Shown: one piece after another, positions 1 to 10,703 of the stretch
Position numbering within the stretch: position 1 is the stretch's first letter
Layout of the letters: every line of letters begins with the position of its first letter
NCBI GenBank assembly: GCA_029881215.1
Contig: JAOUNA010000005.1
Span: forward strand, 1 to 47,664
Origin: Myxococcales bacterium
GTDB taxonomy: Bacteria; Myxococcota_A; UBA9160; SMWR01
Length of the DNA: 47,664 nucleotides
Direction of reading: 5' to 3'
The notes under the pieces: generated by a model
What the model was told of the DNA's origin: nothing
What the model saw: the letters and a program-made list of their open reading frames with translations, nothing else
Databases searched by the model: none
Program-made: the position numbers and the translations under genes

Positions 1-224
1 CTGCCGTGATCGCCGCCATGGGGGGCATCCTCTCGGAGGTCGGTGCGGCGCTGATGGTGGGCGCCAACCTCGAAGGCGAGACGCGCGTGCTCACCACGGC
101 CATCGTCATGTACGTCGGCATGGGCGAGTACGAGATGGCGATCGGACTGGCCGCCGTGCTCATGGGACTCATGCTGGTGCTGACAGGCGTCCTCACCGCC
201 GTGCAGCAGAGTGGCCGCAGATGA
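1..224 (+). CDS. tupB: ABC transporter permease C-terminal fragment, tungstate TupB-like (5' end outside window)
   Basis: ORF runs in from the left edge. SEVGAALMVGANLEGETRVLTTAIVMYVGMGEYEMAIGL resembles the C-terminal part of TupB/WtpB permeases, and the stop overlaps the start of an ABC ATPase. Confidence 0.75.
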   Translation, partial: AVIAAMGGILSEVGAALMVGANLEGETRVLTTAIVMYVGMGEYEMAIGLAAVLMGLMLVLTGVLTAVQQSGRR

Positions 225-1303
225 GCGGTGCGGCGCTGCTCTCTGCGCGCGAGCTCCGTGTGGAGCGCCGCTCGCGGCGCGGCTCCTTCACGCTGCAGAT
301 CGACGCGCTCGATCTTCGCGCGGGCGAGGTGCTGGCGATCCTCGGCCCCAACGGGGCCGGCAAGAGCACGCTCTTGCGCGCGCTCGCCGGCCTCGAGCAC
401 CCCGCGCGGGGCGCCATCGATTCCGCGGCCGCCGGCCCCATCACCCTGGTCTTCCAGCGGCCCGCTGCCTTTGCCGGCTCCGTCGCGCACAACGTGGCGG
501 CCGCGCTGCTCGGGCGCGGCCTCGAGCGCGCCCAGCTGGAGCGGCGCGTACGCGAAGCGCTCGAGCGCTTCGAGATCGCGTCGCTCGCGCCGCGCCGCGC
601 CCACACGCTGTCGGGTGGCGAGCTGCGCAGGCTGGCCCTCGCGCGCGCCTTCGTGCTCGCCCCTGCGGTGCTGCTGCTCGACGAGCCCTTCGACGATCTC
701 GACGCGAGCGGCCAGGCATCGCTCTCCCTCGATCTGCGCCGCGCCATCGGCGACACCGGCGTCGCGGTCGCGATGGTCACCCACGATCTGCGCCGCGCGC
801 TGCTCCTGGCCGACCGCATCGCCGTGCTGCTCGAGGGGCGGCTGGCGCAGATCGACCGGCGGGATTCCGTGCTCGAGAAGCCGCGCACGCCCGAGATCGC
901 GCGCGTCGTGGGCATGTCGAACCTGGTGCGCGGTGTCGTCGTCGCAGCGCCGGACGGCGGTCGCCGCGTCGAGGTCGACGCCCACCACGCCATCCCCGTG
1001 CGCACCGCGCTCGAGACGGGGTGCGGCGTCTGGGCGGGCATTCGTCCGGAGCACCTCAAGATCGACGTGGGTCGGGGCGGGAGCGGGATCGCGATCGGGA
1101 AGGCCGTCGTGCGCAGCGTGGTGGACGACGGCGTCGCGGCCAGCGTTGCGCTCGCCTGGGCGGGTGAGGAGCTGCACACCCACCTGCTCGCAGGGCGCGG
1201 CCTGGCCCGCTCTCTCGAGCCCGGCGCTCTCGTCGTGCTGGCGGTCCAGCCGGAGCACGTGCACCTGATTCCCGTCGCCGAGGCGCCGCGCGCGGCGGGC
1301 TAG
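221..1303 (+). CDS. tupC: ABC transporter ATP-binding protein, tungstate/molybdate type with C-terminal TOBE-like region
   Basis: Walker A GPNGAGKST, signature LSGGELRRLALARAF, Walker B VLLLDEPFDDLD. The C-terminal extension (GIRPEHLKI...) is typical of oxyanion importers. Start overlaps the tupB stop. Confidence 0.8.
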   Translation: MSGAALLSARELRVERRSRRGSFTLQIDALDLRAGEVLAILGPNGAGKSTLLRALAGLEHPARGAIDSAAAGPITLVFQRPAAFAGSVAHNVAAALLGRGLERAQLERRVREALERFEIASLAPRRAHTLSGGELRRLALARAFVLAPAVLLLDEPFDDLDASGQASLSLDLRRAIGDTGVAVAMVTHDLRRALLLADRIAVLLEGRLAQIDRRDSVLEKPRTPEIARVVGMSNLVRGVVVAAPDGGRRVEVDAHHAIPVRTALETGCGVWAGIRPEHLKIDVGRGGSGIAIGKAVVRSVVDDGVAASVALAWAGEELHTHLLAGRGLARSLEPGALVVLAVQPEHVHLIPVAEAPRAAG

Positions 1304-1314
1304 CGCCGCGCGCG
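1287..1314 (+). terminator. Strong GC hairpin at the end of tupC (11-bp perfect stem, 6-nt loop)
   Basis: CGCGCGCGGCG (1287-1297) / GGCTAG loop / CGCCGCGCGCG (1304-1314). The loop contains the tupC stop codon. No T-tract. Lies between convergent tupC and metF. Confidence 0.55.
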
Positions 1315-1336
1315 TTCCGCATGCCCGGCCGGGAGC

Positions 1337-2203
1337 TCAGAGACCGAGCGTCTCGCGCAGCGCCACCAACACCTCGCGGGTCGCCGGCGATCGGTTCAGC
1401 GTGTAGAAGTGGATGCCCGGCGCGCCGTGCTGGAGCAGATCTGCGCACTGCGCGGTGGCGTGGCGCACGCCGATGTCGTGGACCGCATCCGCATCGTCCG
1501 CGACCGCCTCGAGCTCGCGCGCGAGGGCTTCGGGGATGCGATTGCCGTTGAGCGCGGCGATGCGCTGGATGCCCTTCACGCTGGTGATGGGCATGATGCC
1601 GGGCACGATGGGCACACCGATGCCGGCCGCCCGGGCCCGCTCGACGTACCGCAGGAAATCCTCGTTGTCGAAGAAGAGCTGCGTCAGCAGGAATTCGCAG
1701 CCGGCGTCGACCTTGAGGCGGGCGTGTGCGATCTCGGCGTCCCAGTCGGGCGACTCCGGGTGCATCTCGGGGTGCGCCGCGCCGCCGACGCACAGGCCGA
1801 ATTCGCGCGCGAAGGCGGCCAGGTCCGAGGCGTGCTGGAAGTCTCGCGGCGCGTGGGCGCCGCCGGCCGCCGGCAGATCGCCGCGCAGGGCGAGAATGTT
1901 CGCCACGCCGCCGATGCACAGCGCATCCAGCACGCCGCGCATCTCGTCGCGCGAATAGCCCATCGTCACGACGTGGGCCATCGACTCCACCTTGACTTCC
2001 TGCTCGATGCGCGCGATCAGGGCGAAGGTCAGCGGGCGTCGGTCCTTGGCGAGCGGACAGGTGACCGAGACGTAGTCGGGCGCGAGTCGCGCCAGATCTC
2101 GGATCGTCTCGAGCAGCTCGTTGGCGGCGACCAGATTGCGCGGCGGAAAGAACTCGAAGGAGAAGATGGGTCGCCGCTGCGCGTAGAGATCGGCGATGCG
2201 CAT
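1337..2203 (-). CDS. metF: 5,10-methylenetetrahydrofolate reductase
   Basis: MRIADLYAQRRPIFSFEFFPPRN...YVSVTCPLAKDR...ALRGDLP...FLLTQLFFDNEDF...VPGIMPI is a classical MetF. ATG at 2203 overlaps the menE stop. Confidence 0.93.
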   Translation of the reverse strand: MRIADLYAQRRPIFSFEFFPPRNLVAANELLETIRDLARLAPDYVSVTCPLAKDRRPLTFALIARIEQEVKVESMAHVVTMGYSRDEMRGVLDALCIGGVANILALRGDLPAAGGAHAPRDFQHASDLAAFAREFGLCVGGAAHPEMHPESPDWDAEIAHARLKVDAGCEFLLTQLFFDNEDFLRYVERARAAGIGVPIVPGIMPITSVKGIQRIAALNGNRIPEALARELEAVADDADAVHDIGVRHATAQCADLLQHGAPGIHFYTLNRSPATREVLVALRETLGL

Positions 2204-3705
2204 CACTCGTTTGCTCCGTGATCGTCGTGTTGCATTTCGAGCAGCCGGTGGCGCTGCAGCTTGCCGGCCGCGTTGCGCGGCAGGGAGGTCGCGCGGTAGA
2301 AGGCCAGGGGAACCTTGTAGCCGGCCAGCCGCTCGCGGCAGAACGCGCGCAGCTCGCGCGCCGAGGGCGCGTCTGCGCCGGGGCGCGGCACCCACCAGGC
2401 GGCGGGTCGCCGGCCGTACTCGTCGTCGTCGACACCGGTCACCCCGACGTCTGCAATGGCGGGGTGCTCGCGCAGCGCCGCCTCCACCTCCGCCGGGTAC
2501 ACGTTCTCGCCGCCCGAGATGATGAGGTCGCTGCGGCGATCGAAGACGCGGAGCCGACCCTCCGCATCGAGTGCGCCCATGTCGCCCGTGCGCAGCCACC
2601 CGTCGCGCAAGCTCGTGCCCTCGCCTTCGGGCTCGCGGATGTAGCCCGACATGACGCTCGGGCTCTTCACCCAGATCTCGCCCTCGACGCCGGTCGGCAC
2701 GGGCGCACCGCGCGCGTCCACGATGCGCAGCTCCGTGCCGAGCAGCGGCGTTAATCCCGCGTCCGGACCGCCCTCCTCGCAGGCCGGGCGCGTCGCCACC
2801 TGGGACGCCGCCTCCGTCAAGCCGTAGGTGAGCGCGATCGGGAAGCGGCGCGCGCGCGCGCGCTCGAAGATCTCGCGGGAGCAGGGTCCGCCCCCGATCA
2901 GTGCGCAGCGCAGATGCGCGGGCGCGTCGCGCCCGCCGCGCGCCTCGAGCACGCGTTGCAGCATCGTCGCGGTGAGTGAGACGTGCGTGACGCGCTCCGT
3001 GTCGATGGACCGGTTCACGGCGTCGGCATCGAAACGGCGGTGCAACAGCGTCGACGTGCCGCAGAGGACGCCGCGCAGCAGGATGGAGAGCCCGCCCACG
3101 TGGAAGAGGGGCAGGCAGGCGAGCCAGTGGTCGTCGCGATGCACCCCGAGGTGCATCGATGCGCTGACGGCGCTCCACAGAAAATTGTCGCGGCTCAGGC
3201 AGGCGCCCCTCGGGCGCCCGGTGGTTCCCGAGGTGTAGAGAATCGCGAGGGGGGCGGCTGTGCCCGCGCGGGGGGCGAGCGGCTCCAGGTGGATCGGCGC
3301 GGTCGTATCGTCGAGCGCGTCGGCCGAGACGCGCTCCACCCCCGGTGCCATCCTCGCGGTGACGGCCGCTGTTTCCGCCAGGGCCTCGCTCCCGTGGAGC
3401 AGCAGCCGCGCGCCGCTGTCGCCCAGCTGGAAGCACAGCTCGCGCGGGCTGAGGCGCACGTTCAGCGGAAGCAGCGTCGCGCCGCAGGCGTCGAGCGCGT
3501 GCAAAATTTCGACGAAGCGCAGCTCGTTCTCGAGAAGCACGGCGACGACGTCTCCGCAGCGCACGCCGCGTGCGCGCAGCGCCGCGGCGAGGTGGCGCAC
3601 GCGCAGCGCGAGCGCTCCGAAGCGGAGGGTCGCTCCGTCCACATGCAGCGCAGCGCGGTCCGGCGTGACCGCGGCGCGCTCGAAGAGCCAGGGAGCGTTC
3701 AGCAT
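2203..3705 (-). CDS. menE: o-succinylbenzoate--CoA ligase
   Basis: AMP-binding motif ILYTSGTTGRPRGACLS, YGLTEAASQVAT, GWLRTGDMG...DRRSDLIISGGENVYPAEVE; located inside the men gene array. Confidence 0.88.
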   Translation of the reverse strand: MLNAPWLFERAAVTPDRAALHVDGATLRFGALALRVRHLAAALRARGVRCGDVVAVLLENELRFVEILHALDACGATLLPLNVRLSPRELCFQLGDSGARLLLHGSEALAETAAVTARMAPGVERVSADALDDTTAPIHLEPLAPRAGTAAPLAILYTSGTTGRPRGACLSRDNFLWSAVSASMHLGVHRDDHWLACLPLFHVGGLSILLRGVLCGTSTLLHRRFDADAVNRSIDTERVTHVSLTATMLQRVLEARGGRDAPAHLRCALIGGGPCSREIFERARARRFPIALTYGLTEAASQVATRPACEEGGPDAGLTPLLGTELRIVDARGAPVPTGVEGEIWVKSPSVMSGYIREPEGEGTSLRDGWLRTGDMGALDAEGRLRVFDRRSDLIISGGENVYPAEVEAALREHPAIADVGVTGVDDDEYGRRPAAWWVPRPGADAPSARELRAFCRERLAGYKVPLAFYRATSLPRNAAGKLQRHRLLEMQHDDHGANE

Positions 3706-4835
3706 CGCGCGCGCCGCTCCTGCGTCGGGCCCGTCGCCACGCGCGCAACGGCCTTGGGCTTCGGCACGACGCCGAGTCCGGGTCCCTCCGGCAACGCGCG
3801 CGCGCCAGCGTGCACGCGCGGAAGCAGTGCGAGATCCGCCGCGAGCAGCGCGTCGCCGGCGAGGCCCGCCGCGCGCAGCGGGGCGGGCAGGGAGGCCGCG
3901 AAGTGCAGCGCGGCCGCGCTGCCGATCGCGGCGTCGAGCAGGCCGGTCACCACCACGTCGATGCCGGCGCCGAGCGCGCACGCGGCGATGCGCTGCGCGG
4001 GGCGCAGTCCGCCGAGCGCCGCCGGCTTCACGATCAGGCAATCCGCGGCCTTGCGCGCGATGAGCGCCCGGGCCTGCGCCTCGTCGCGGACGCTCTCGTC
4101 GGCGGCCACCGGAACGGACGCCGCCGCGCGCACGCGCGCCAGCGCGTCGAGGTCGCCCGCGGCGACGGGCTGCTCGACGAAGGCCGGCGCGAGCGGCGCG
4201 AGCGCTGCGAGCGTGCGCTGCGCGGTGGCTTCGTCCCAGGCGCCGTTCGCGTCGAGGCGCAGCTCGATCGCGGCGCCAATCGCCTCGCGCACGGCAGTGG
4301 CGCGGGCCACGTCGCGGTCCGGTGTATCAAATCCCAGCTTGAGCTTCAGCACGCGAAAGCCGTGCGCGACGGCCTGCCGGGCGTGGCGCACAGCCGTCGC
4401 GGCGTCGCCGGCGCTGATCAGCGCGTTGACCGGAACCGACGCGTGGGGCTGCGCCGCGCGATCTGCGCAGAGCAGCGCCGCCACGCTCCGATCGCTCGCG
4501 CGCGCGAAGAGATCGTGCAGCGCGAAGTCGAGGCCGGCCCGCGCACTCGGCGCGCCGGGCGTGCACTGCGCCACGCGATCGAGCGCGGCGTCGAGATCGC
4601 GGACCTCCGCTTCGAGCAGCGCCTCGAGCCCCGCGGCGAGCGCCCGCTGTGTCTGCGCCAGCGGCTCGAGTCCGAACCCGGCGATCGGCGTGGACTCCCC
4701 CCAGCCCGTCGCCCCGTTCTCCGCTTCGAGGCCGATGAGCACGCCCTCGCGCGCCGCCTGCTCCCCGCGCGCGGTCACGAGCGGACGCCGCAGCGGAATG
4801 CGGAAGGGCGTGAGCGTCGCGCGCGCGATCCTCAT
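3699..4835 (-). CDS. menC: o-succinylbenzoate synthase (enolase superfamily)
   Basis: [24 protein letters not shown]...LKLKLGF...ELRLDANGAWDEATA...FVEQPV...VAADESV; men operon context. Confidence 0.87.
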   Translation of the reverse strand: MRIARATLTPFRIPLRRPLVTARGEQAAREGVLIGLEAENGATGWGESTPIAGFGLEPLAQTQRALAAGLEALLEAEVRDLDAALDRVAQCTPGAPSARAGLDFALHDLFARASDRSVAALLCADRAAQPHASVPVNALISAGDAATAVRHARQAVAHGFRVLKLKLGFDTPDRDVARATAVREAIGAAIELRLDANGAWDEATAQRTLAALAPLAPAFVEQPVAAGDLDALARVRAAASVPVAADESVRDEAQARALIARKAADCLIVKPAALGGLRPAQRIAACALGAGIDVVVTGLLDAAIGSAAALHFAASLPAPLRAAGLAGDALLAADLALLPRVHAGARALPEGPGLGVVPKPKAVARVATGPTQERRARC

Positions 4836-5752
4836 GCGGCGCCTCCGATCCAGCCCAGCGCGAACAGCAGCGCGAAGACGAGGCCGAGGCGCGCCGTGTC
4901 GGCCAGCGCGTCGTTCAGCGCCGGGCCATCCACGCGGCGCCACACCACGCGCAGCAGGCGCACGGCGCGCGGCAGCGTCGCGAGCGGCAGCAGGATCCAC
5001 GCGGAGACCTGCGCGCCGAGCCAGAGGCCGACCGGCACCGCGTAGGCCAGCACGAGCAGCGCGCCGAACTCCACACGCGTGCCCCGGCGGCCGATGCGCA
5101 CGGCGAGCGTGCGCTTGCCCGCGCGCTGATCCGTGTCGATGTCGCGCAGGTTGTTGACGACCAGCACGGCCGTGGCGAGCGCGCCGATGCTGAGCGAGGC
5201 CGCGAGCGCATCAGCGGGAAGCGTCAGCAGCTGCACGTAGCAGGTGCCGCACACCGCGGCGACGCCGAAGAAGACGAAGACCGCGACATCACCGAGGCCG
5301 TGATAGGCGAGCGGCCAGGGCCCGCCGGTGTAGGCGATGCCCGCCGCGATGGAGAGTGTCCCGAGCAGCGCGATCGGCCAGCCGGCGACGGCGATCAGGT
5401 AGAGCCCGACGAGCCCGGCCGCGGCGAAGACGAGCGCGGCGCCGCGACGCACCTGGGCAGGCGTGAGCCAGCCCATCTGCACGGCGCGCGGCGGCCCGAT
5501 GCGGTCCTCGCCGTCGGCGCCCTTCTCGGCGTCGAAGAAGTCGTTGGCGAGGTTGGTGCCGATCTGGATGAGCACGGCGCCGAGACACGCCGCCAGCGCG
5601 GGGCCGACTCGAGCGCCGCCGTGCGCGTGGGCCACCGCCGTGCCCACCAACACCGGCGCCGCCGACACGGCCAGCGTGCGCGGTCGCGAAGCGCTGGCCC
5701 AGGCCCGCCACGCGTTCGGCGCCGCGAGCGAACGGGGCGCTACGGTCGCCAC
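4832..5752 (-). CDS. menA: 1,4-dihydroxy-2-naphthoate polyprenyltransferase
   Basis: UbiA-family protein with [21 protein letters not shown] and [25 protein letters not shown] start at 5752 chosen because it overlaps the menB stop. Confidence 0.88.
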   Translation of the reverse strand: MATVAPRSLAAPNAWRAWASASRPRTLAVSAAPVLVGTAVAHAHGGARVGPALAACLGAVLIQIGTNLANDFFDAEKGADGEDRIGPPRAVQMGWLTPAQVRRGAALVFAAAGLVGLYLIAVAGWPIALLGTLSIAAGIAYTGGPWPLAYHGLGDVAVFVFFGVAAVCGTCYVQLLTLPADALAASLSIGALATAVLVVNNLRDIDTDQRAGKRTLAVRIGRRGTRVEFGALLVLAYAVPVGLWLGAQVSAWILLPLATLPRAVRLLRVVWRRVDGPALNDALADTARLGLVFALLFALGWIGGAA

Positions 5753-6567
5753 GGGAACCGCGAGAAATCGGGCTCGCGCTTCTGCACGAAGGCATCGCGG
5801 CCCTCCTGGCCCTCTTCGGTCATGTAGAAGAGCATGGTGGCGTTGCCCGCCAGCTCCTGGATGCCCGCCTGCCCGTCGCAGTCGGCGTTGAACGCCGCCT
5901 TGAGGCAGCGAATGGCGATGGGGCTGTGGCGCAGGATCTCGCGCGCCCAGGCGACCCCCGTGGCCTCGAGATCTTCGAGCGGCACCACCGCGTTGACGAG
6001 ACCCATCTCCAGCGCCTGATGCGCGTCGTATTGCCGGCACAGGTACCAGATCTCGCGCGCCTTCTTCTGTCCGACCACCCGCGCCATGTAGGACGCGCCG
6101 AAGCCGGCGTCGAAGCTGCCCACGCGCGGGCCCGTCTGACCGAAGCGCGCGTTCTCGGCCGCGATGCTGAGGTCGCAGATCAGGTGCAGCACGTGCCCTC
6201 CGCCGATCGCGTAGCCGGCCACCAGCGCGATGATCGGCTTGGGCAGGCTGCGGATCACGCGCTGCAGGTCGAGCGCGTTGAGGCGCGGCACGCCGTCGTC
6301 GTCCACGTAGCCCGCGTCGCCGCGCACCTTCTGGTCGCCGCCGGAGCAGAATGCGTCCGGGCCCTCGCCCGTGAACAGGATGACGCCGATCTTGGCGTCC
6401 TCGCGCGCGCGGGCAAAGGCATCGATCAGCTCGAAGAGGGTGCGCGGGCGGAATGCGTTGCGCACCTCGGGCCGCGCGATGGTGATCTTGGCGATCCCCT
6501 CGCCGTTGGTCTCGAAGCGGATGTCGTCGTAGTTGCGGACGCTCTTCCAGTCGACGGGGCTGCTCAT
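5740..6567 (-). CDS. menB: 1,4-dihydroxy-2-naphthoyl-CoA synthase
   Basis: Crotonase fold with [65 protein letters not shown] (MenB hallmark) and C-terminal DFSRFPWRP. Confidence 0.95.
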   Translation of the reverse strand: MSSPVDWKSVRNYDDIRFETNGEGIAKITIARPEVRNAFRPRTLFELIDAFARAREDAKIGVILFTGEGPDAFCSGGDQKVRGDAGYVDDDGVPRLNALDLQRVIRSLPKPIIALVAGYAIGGGHVLHLICDLSIAAENARFGQTGPRVGSFDAGFGASYMARVVGQKKAREIWYLCRQYDAHQALEMGLVNAVVPLEDLEATGVAWAREILRHSPIAIRCLKAAFNADCDGQAGIQELAGNATMLFYMTEEGQEGRDAFVQKREPDFSRFPWRP

Positions 6568-7460
6568 GGATTGACCTCTCTCGGTTGGCGGTGACTGTCG
6601 AGCCTGCCCGGTGCGCTGCGTGCGTCGGCCTCGACCTGCTCGAAGAAGCTGTGCGCGATGCGCTGGAACGCGGCGGGGTTCTCGAGATGGGCGGCGTGTC
6701 CGGCGGCCGGAAGCATCACGACGCGCGCGTCGGGCAGGCGCGCGGCCAGCTCCGCGGCGATGGCGCGAAACTTTGCGTCCTCCTCGCCCACCGCGAGGCA
6801 GACGGGCAGGCGCAACGCCGACAGTCGTTCGTGGAGCGGCGCCTGCGCGCCGGCGCCCATGCCGCGCAGCGCGTACGCCAGCGCGTGTGCGCCGCACGCG
6901 AGCCGCTGGGCGCGGGCCGCGGCGCGCGCGGTTTCGGAGAGGCGGCGCTGCTGGCTCGCGAAGAGCGGACGCGCCATCCAGGCCTCCACGAAGGCGGGCA
7001 CGCCGTCGCGCTCGATGCGCTCGGCCAGCGCGCCGTCCTCGCGCCGTCGTGCGGCGCGTGCCGCCGCGTCTGCGATGCCGGCGCTGGCGCCCACGAGCAG
7101 CGCCGAAGCGATCCGCTCCGGCCGGGCGGCGCACAGCGCGAGCGCCACGCGGCCGCCCATCGAATAGCCGAGCAGGTGCGCGCGCCGCGCGACGACGGTG
7201 TCGAGCACGCCGGCCAGCTGGCGCACGCAGCGCTCCATGCGGTAGAGCGCCGGATCGCGTGGCGCGTCGCTCTTGCCGTGCCCGATGAGGTCGACCGAGA
7301 GGGTGTGGAAGCGGTCGGCGAGGCCGTCCGCGACCTCCGCCATGCTCTCGCTCGAGCCGGTGAAGCCGTGCAGCAGCACCACATCGGGTCCCGCACCGCG
7401 TGCGACCACGTGCAGGCGCACGCCATCGCTCGCGATCCAGCGCGCGTCGGCGCTGCTCAC
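6564..7460 (-). CDS. menH: Alpha/beta hydrolase, SHCHC synthase MenH-like
   Basis: [54 protein letters not shown] start at 7460 overlaps the menD stop. Confidence 0.85.
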   Translation of the reverse strand: MSSADARWIASDGVRLHVVARGAGPDVVLLHGFTGSSESMAEVADGLADRFHTLSVDLIGHGKSDAPRDPALYRMERCVRQLAGVLDTVVARRAHLLGYSMGGRVALALCAARPERIASALLVGASAGIADAAARAARRREDGALAERIERDGVPAFVEAWMARPLFASQQRRLSETARAAARAQRLACGAHALAYALRGMGAGAQAPLHERLSALRLPVCLAVGEEDAKFRAIAAELAARLPDARVVMLPAAGHAAHLENPAAFQRIAHSFFEQVEADARSAPGRLDSHRQPREVNP

Positions 7461-9274
7461 GGCGCGCCCTCCTGTTCGCGCGCGCCGAGCGCCGCGGCCA
7501 CCGCGGCTTCGAGCGCGTGAAACTGCGCGATGTTTCGATCCCGATCCACGGGGACCGCGAGAACGGACACGCGCGGCGTCGTGAGCGCGTCCTTCAGCGC
7601 GGCGCGCAGATGCTCCCACGAGCTGGCGCGCGCGAACGCCGCGCCCATGGCGCGGCACAAGGGCTCGAGATCGATGCCGTGGGGCGTGCGGAAGTGGGTC
7701 TCGAACGAGACCGCTGCACCGAAGCGCGCCACGGGCAGGAAGGAGAAGATCCCACCCCCGTCGTTGTCCAGCACCACGATCACGAGCGGCAGCGCGAGCC
7801 GCTGCGCCGCGAGCAGCGCTGCGCAGTCGTGCAGCAGCGCCAGGTCACCCGTCAGCAGCACGACGGGTCCCGGGTTCGCGGCGGCTGCGCCGAGCGCGCT
7901 CGAGATCATGCCGTCGATGCCGTTGGCGCCACGGTTGCAGAGCACGCGCAGGCGCCGCGCAGAGGCGGGCAGGAACGCGTCGAGATCGCGCACGGGCATG
8001 CTGTTCGAGACGTAGAGCACGGTGTCGTCCGGCAGGCACGCCGCGAGCTCCCGCACGGCGCGCGCTTCCAGCAGCGCGTCGTCCGCCTGCAGCAGCTGCT
8101 CGACGGCGCGTGCCGCGCGTCGGTCCGCGTCGAGAAAGCTCTCGAGCCAGGGCGATGCGCCGCGCGCCGGGAGCTGCGCGAGCAGCGCGTCGCACAGCGC
8201 GTTCGGCTCGGCGCACAGCAGCTGCGACGTCAGGTGGGACGGGTCGTTCCAGCCGGCGTCCGGATCGATGCGCACCAGCTCCCGCGGCGGCTGTCGCTCG
8301 AGCCACAGGCGGTAGGCCTTGCTGGTGGGCGCCAGGCCGAGCTGCAGCACGAAGTCGGGCGCGTGCGCCGCCGCGAACGCGTCGTCGCGCAGCAGCAGGT
8401 CGGCGTGGGCCACGACCGGCGCGGCCCCCACGTGCGGCCCGCAGCGGAGCTGAGAGGTGGGCTCGGCGAGCAGCGGCCAGCCCAGGCGCTGGGCGAGGCG
8501 CGCGACGCGCTCCACGAGCGCTGCGTCCGCATCCAGCGGCCCGCAGGCGATCGCGCCGCGCGCGCAGGACGCCATGCGCTCGGCGAGCTCTGCCACCTGC
8601 TCCTGCGTCGCGGTCGGAGCGCCCCGCGTCACCGTCGTGTAGGGCTGCTCTCCGCGTCCGCGCGCGGCCAGCGGATCTCGCGCGCCGAGATCTTCGGGAA
8701 CGTCGCCGGCGACGGGCCGGGGATCCAGGGGCTCGCGCAGCGGAAAGTTCAGGTGCACGGGACCCGGCGGCGCAGCGCGCGCGGCATCCACGGCGCGGCA
8801 CGCCAGGGCGCGCGCGTAGCGCAGCAGCGCGCCGCTCGCCTCCGGCGCAGCCACCTCGGCGAACCAGCGCACGTGGGGTCCGAACAGGCGCAGCTGGTCG
8901 ATGCTCTGGCCCGCGCCCCAGTCGCGCAGCTCCGCCGGCCGATCCGCCGTGAGCACGAGAAGCGGCACGCGCGCGTAGGACGCCTCGATCACCGCCGGGT
9001 GGAAGTTCGCTGCCGCGGTGCCCGAGGTGCAGAGCAGCGCCACGGGTGCGCGAGAAGCCTTGGCCAGACCCAGCGCGAAGAATCCGGCCGAGCGCTCGTC
9101 CAGGAGAGACCAGCAGCGCAGCGCCTCGTGGCCGCTGGCGCACGCGGCGAGCGGGGCGGAGCGGGAGCCAGGACACACGCAAACGTGTCGGACGCCGGCC
9201 CGCGCGAGCTCTTCGAAGAGCGCGCGACAGAAGGCCCAGTTGCGATTCGGAGCGCCGGACACGTCGCGTTGCAT
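7457..9274 (-). CDS. menD: 2-succinyl-5-enolpyruvyl-6-hydroxy-3-cyclohexene-1-carboxylate synthase
   Basis: ThDP enzyme with [51 protein letters not shown] and [16 protein letters not shown]. Confidence 0.93.
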   Translation of the reverse strand: MQRDVSGAPNRNWAFCRALFEELARAGVRHVCVCPGSRSAPLAACASGHEALRCWSLLDERSAGFFALGLAKASRAPVALLCTSGTAAANFHPAVIEASYARVPLLVLTADRPAELRDWGAGQSIDQLRLFGPHVRWFAEVAAPEASGALLRYARALACRAVDAARAAPPGPVHLNFPLREPLDPRPVAGDVPEDLGARDPLAARGRGEQPYTTVTRGAPTATQEQVAELAERMASCARGAIACGPLDADAALVERVARLAQRLGWPLLAEPTSQLRCGPHVGAAPVVAHADLLLRDDAFAAAHAPDFVLQLGLAPTSKAYRLWLERQPPRELVRIDPDAGWNDPSHLTSQLLCAEPNALCDALLAQLPARGASPWLESFLDADRRAARAVEQLLQADDALLEARAVRELAACLPDDTVLYVSNSMPVRDLDAFLPASARRLRVLCNRGANGIDGMISSALGAAAANPGPVVLLTGDLALLHDCAALLAAQRLALPLVIVVLDNDGGGIFSFLPVARFGAAVSFETHFRTPHGIDLEPLCRAMGAAFARASSWEHLRAALKDALTTPRVSVLAVPVDRDRNIAQFHALEAAVAAALGAREQEGAP

Positions 9275-9275
9275 C

Positions 9276-10703
9276 TCAGATCTCGAGCAGCGGCGTGAGC
9301 AGCGCGCGCAGCTTGAGCCGCGTCTCCTGCAGCTCCGCACCGGGCTGGGAGCCCACCACGATGCCCGCTCCCGCGAACAGATGCGCGGTGCGGCCACGCA
9401 GCAGCGCCGAGCGCAGCGCGACCGCCAGCTCGCCGCCGCCCGCCGCGGTCACGAAGCCGATCGCCCCGCCGTACCAACCCCTCTCCACCGCTTCGTGTCG
9501 ATCCAGCCAGCGCAGCGCGGCATCCCGCGGCGCGCCCGCCACCGCGGAAGTCGGATGCAGGCGGTCGGCGAGCTCGAGGATGTGCTGTGCGCGCGAGAGC
9601 GTGCCCTGGATGGGCGTCTCGAGGTGCTGGATGCCTTCCAGGCGCAGCACCGCGGGCGCTTCCGGCGCGTGCAGCACATCGCACAGCGGCGCCAGCGCAC
9701 CGCGCAGCTCGCGGGCGACCACCGCGTGCTCGGACTGCTCCTTCTTGCTCTCGAGCAGCGCGCGCGAGAGCGCGGCGTCCTCCTCGGGGCTGTGGCCGCG
9801 CGGCGCCGATCCCGCCAGCGCCGCGGTCTCCACGCGCCGCCCCTCGAGGCGCAGCAGGCGTTCGGGCGTGGCGCCCAGGAACGTCGCATCTGCGTGTCCG
9901 ACCGCGAAGATCGTGCAGGACGGATAGCTGCTGCGCAGCGCGTCGAGTACCTCGCAGGCGGCGAAGGGGCGCTCGCAATCGATGCGCACCGAGCGTGCCA
10001 GCACCACCTTCTCGAACTCCCCCGCCGCGAGCGCGCGCAGCGCCTCGGCGACGCCCGCCGCGTACGCCTCCGCGGTGCGATCCGCCCGCGCCCGATAGGC
10101 GGGGGCCGCGGGCGCGCCGCTGTGGCTGCTCGGGATCGCACATTGCGCGTCGCGCGCCTCGGCCGCGTCGGCTGCGAGATCCCGGCGCAGCGCCGCCGCG
10201 ACCTGGGCTGCATTCGCGCCGGGCTCGACGCGCCGCACGCGCATGTGCCAGGTGGCGTCCGGGGCGCGGACCCAGGCGCACTCGGGCAAGACCAGGCGTC
10301 CCGGCGGAAAGCCCGCCCAGACCGGCGAGCTCTTTCCCGTATCCACGCACGCGAATCCCGCGACGAGGAGCGGATCGATCGACGGCGCCCGGGGCTCGCC
10401 GCAGACATGCAGCACAGCACACAGTGCGCGCGCTGCCGCGGCTGCGTCGGCGAACCGCTCCGCACCGCGGGTCTCGATCACTGCCGCCGCCCCGGTCGCG
10501 GCCAGCGCCACGCCCTGCGCGGGTCGCTCCCAGAAGAAGCGCTCCGTCCCGGCTTCCGCGGCCGCGGCGAAGCGCTGCAGCGGATCGCACAGCGCCGCCA
10601 GCGCGCGCGCCGCGACCCACTGCGCACGCCGCTCGCGCCGTGCGGCCGCGCAGGCTTCCGAGACCACCCGATCGAGCTCGGCGAGGGCGGGTGTCGGCTT
10701 CAC
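9276..10703 (-). CDS. menF: Isochorismate synthase
   Basis: Chorismate-binding enzyme with EFEKVVLARSVRI, FLGATPERLLRLEGRRVETAALAGSAPRG, LEGIQHLETPIQGTL, LHPTSAVAGAPRDAAL. GTG start at 10703 overlaps the ubiE stop. Confidence 0.88.
   Translation of the reverse strand: MKPTPALAELDRVVSEACAAARRERRAQWVAARALAALCDPLQRFAAAAEAGTERFFWERPAQGVALAATGAAAVIETRGAERFADAAAAARALCAVLHVCGEPRAPSIDPLLVAGFACVDTGKSSPVWAGFPPGRLVLPECAWVRAPDATWHMRVRRVEPGANAAQVAAALRRDLAADAAEARDAQCAIPSSHSGAPAAPAYRARADRTAEAYAAGVAEALRALAAGEFEKVVLARSVRIDCERPFAACEVLDALRSSYPSCTIFAVGHADATFLGATPERLLRLEGRRVETAALAGSAPRGHSPEEDAALSRALLESKKEQSEHAVVARELRGALAPLCDVLHAPEAPAVLRLEGIQHLETPIQGTLSRAQHILELADRLHPTSAVAGAPRDAALRWLDRHEAVERGWYGGAIGFVTAAGGGELAVALRSALLRGRTAHLFAGAGIVVGSQPGAELQETRLKLRALLTPLLEI

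Noticed and set aside
2845-2870. GCGCGCGCGCG simple repeat
   Set aside because: Lies inside menE and simply encodes alternating Arg-Ala in a GC-rich genome; similar short runs occur elsewhere (e.g. 26149-26162).
1337-3748. 803-aa ORF suggesting a MetF fusion protein
   Set aside because: Only the last 288 aa are MetF; the upstream part is an out-of-frame shadow of menE, and metF has its own ATG overlapping the menE stop.
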